NCBI GenBank assembly: GCA_021814895.1
Contig: JAKAHN010000035.1
Span: forward strand, 1 to 6,748
Direction: 5' to 3'
Source of the DNA: a bacterium
Lineage (GTDB): Bacteria > Patescibacteriota > Minisyncoccia > Phycocordibacterales > 2-02-FULL-43-11
Length of the DNA: 6,748 nucleotides
This document shows, in pieces, positions 5,306 to 6,748 of this stretch. Under the pieces are notes generated by a model that saw only the letters and a list, made by a program, of their open reading frames with translations, was not told the DNA's origin and searched no databases. How positions within the stretch are numbered: the first letter of the stretch is position 1; each line of letters opens with the position of its first letter. The position numbers and the translations under genes are program-made.

Positions 5306-6748
5306 TCAGGTACACTTAAGCTCGATATAAAAAGTTGAACCATTGCCTTCCCCATCAGATTCCGCCCAAATTTTTCCCTGATGAGCATCAATGATCCCTT
5401 TGGCAAAAAACAGTCCGTAGCCAGTGGAATGAACATTTATTTTTGACGAATCGTCACCCTTGCCTCCCTCGGTAAAAAGTTTCGCCTTTGTCCTTTCAGA
5501 TAAACCCAGTCCTGTATCCTTCACATAGAATCTTAACTTTCCATTTTGTTTTGACAACCCAACAATAATTTTGCCTTTTAGGGTATAAGTAAGGGCATTT
5601 AATAAGAGATTTTTTATAACATGTTCGACAATTTTTTCTTTATCGCCAAAAACCATATAACTACCTGTATTATTTAAATCTGTTTCAATAAGCAAATGTT
5701 TATTTTCCGCATCAGGCTTTATTTTTTCAATGGTATCTTTAACCGCCTCCATAAAATCAAAATTTGCTTTATTCATAATCAGCTTTCCATTTTTTAAGTC
5801 AGCGGATTGCAAAATGTTCATCACCATATTTACCGAACTTGTCGTATCCTTAAACGATTGGTCAGCCAACTCTTTCAATTCCGGCGAAACCTCCCCGGCA
5901 TCGCCCTCAAGAATAGAGCCGAAAGTTATCCTATTTTTACCCAGAATTCCTTTGACCTCGTGGCTCAAAAAATGAATAAAATTCTCTAACTGCCCGGCCA
6001 GCTGTTCAATTTTTTCTCGTTGCGAAACTTCCCTGTAAACATTTTTTATAAGAAGCACCCCAAAAAACGTGGTGAAAATTAAAATTCCGCCGTTGATAAT
6101 TTGTTCTTGAATATCGCTTGATAAAAGAGTGCGAAAAAATAAAACGATCCATATTATTCCAGTTAATATTTCTGCTGAAATAATTTTTATATTAAAAAGC
6201 TTATACCTTAAAATCGCAACAGTTATAATGATCGGATAAAAAGCAAAAAGCGCTATTGGGTAAGGTGGCCACGGAATATTAAAGGTTAGAAAAAATACAC
6301 TACCTCCACCTATAAATCCGACTAATGACGAAAAGAAAACCATCCATAAACGAGCCCTTTCTTTTTTAGCTAATTTTGTAATTGCTTTGTATAAGATAAT
6401 CTGAGCGAAAATCACTACGGCAAAAAAATAGGCGGTAAAATATACGTAAAGCGGGCCGGCATCAGGCGCAAAATTAAAAGGTGTTTTTGGTATTACCTTA
6501 TAAATAAATAAATCGCTCGTATTCACAAAAAGGAAAAATATTGCGACTAACGCAATGAAATAAATCACCTTGCTATAAATTTTAAATGTCTTAGTAAGAC
6601 TGACAATAAAATACAGATAAAAAATCGGAATAAAAATCGCGCCGTAATGTAAAATCCAATTACTAATTTTCGCTACATTTGCGTCCGATGTCATAATCAT
6701 TGAAAAATATCCAAAACTCCAAACGGCTGTACTCAAATTCAAAAGCAT
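5306..6748 (-). CDS. Membrane sensor histidine kinase with 7TM-like sensory half, N-terminus cut off
   Basis: The 480 visible residues form a sensor kinase. About eight hydrophobic segments occur between residues 1 and 235 (roughly 1-18, 33-52, 61-80, 100-120, 133-156, 161-180, 192-209, 217-235). They resemble the His_kinase_N_7TM type of sensory region, including the typical WILHYGAIFIPIFY and ILRYKLFNIKII segments. The dimerisation helix carries H263 in FLSHEVKG, the predicted phosphorylation site; it lacks the Pro found after the His in most HisKA domains. The ATPase domain is intact: N380 and N384 in VIKNLLLNA, DTGLGL (411-416), and GYGLFFAKG (443-451). The ATG at the very edge (6748) is probably internal, because relatives have further membrane sequence before this point. 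No response regulator lies in the window; the partner may be upstream. The TGA stop is 57 bases before gltX. The signal sensed is unknown. Confidence 0.9.
   Translation of the reverse strand: MLLNLSTAVWSFGYFSMIMTSDANVAKISNWILHYGAIFIPIFYLYFIVSLTKTFKIYSKVIYFIALVAIFFLFVNTSDLFIYKVIPKTPFNFAPDAGPLYVYFTAYFFAVVIFAQIILYKAITKLAKKERARLWMVFFSSLVGFIGGGSVFFLTFNIPWPPYPIALFAFYPIIITVAILRYKLFNIKIISAEILTGIIWIVLFFRTLLSSDIQEQIINGGILIFTTFFGVLLIKNVYREVSQREKIEQLAGQLENFIHFLSHEVKGILGKNRITFGSILEGDAGEVSPELKELADQSFKDTTSSVNMVMNILQSADLKNGKLIMNKANFDFMEAVKDTIEKIKPDAENKHLLIETDLNNTGSYMVFGDKEKIVEHVIKNLLLNALTYTLKGKIIVGLSKQNGKLRFYVKDTGLGLSERTKAKLFTEGGKGDDSSKINVHSTGYGLFFAKGIIDAHQGKIWAESDGEGNGSTFYIELKCT

Overview
The window looks like a piece of an AT-rich genome of the candidate phyla radiation (Patescibacteria, probably a Parcubacteria-type lineage). 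This is inferred from protein style, not from a marker gene. The histidine kinase has a 7TM-like membrane half and an HEVKG-type H-box. The glutamyl-tRNA synthetase carries an AKSLDEPIFH stretch and lacks zinc cysteines. There are also a coiled-coil M23 peptidase and a very small one-helix membrane protein of a kind common in these genomes. TAA and TGA are both used as stops, so the standard bacterial code fits.

Layout. On the plus strand, positions 2-472 hold the C-terminal part of a DEDDh 3'-5' exonuclease, followed after 33 bases by a CYTH-domain phosphohydrolase/cyclase-like gene (506-1081) and an intrinsic terminator (1145-1173). Next come one or two sigma70-like promoters (1178-1236), an apparently structured leader of about 110 bases, and a secreted SLT-type lytic transglycosylase (1356-1820). 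That gene ends at a very strong, probably bidirectional terminator (1832-1882). Positions 1883-2223 hold no convincing gene, only two short tandem repeats and weak hairpins.

On the minus strand, reading from the right edge, are a membrane histidine kinase (N-terminus cut by the window), gltX (start at 5248), an EnvC-like coiled-coil M23 peptidase whose ATG overlaps the gltX stop as TAATG, and a 99-residue single-pass membrane protein (2523-2224). The last gene converges on the transglycosylase.

Two envelope-acting hydrolases (a glycan-strand transglycosylase and a peptide-crosslink endopeptidase) therefore sit within about 2 kb, next to a small membrane protein and a sensor kinase. A wall-remodelling neighbourhood is plausible but not shown by the sequence. 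I see no phage, CRISPR, insertion sequence, tRNA or rRNA. The most unusual signal is the transglycosylase leader: two hairpins whose loops carry centrally placed, perfectly complementary 7-mers, which could form a kissing-loop RNA just upstream of the start codon.
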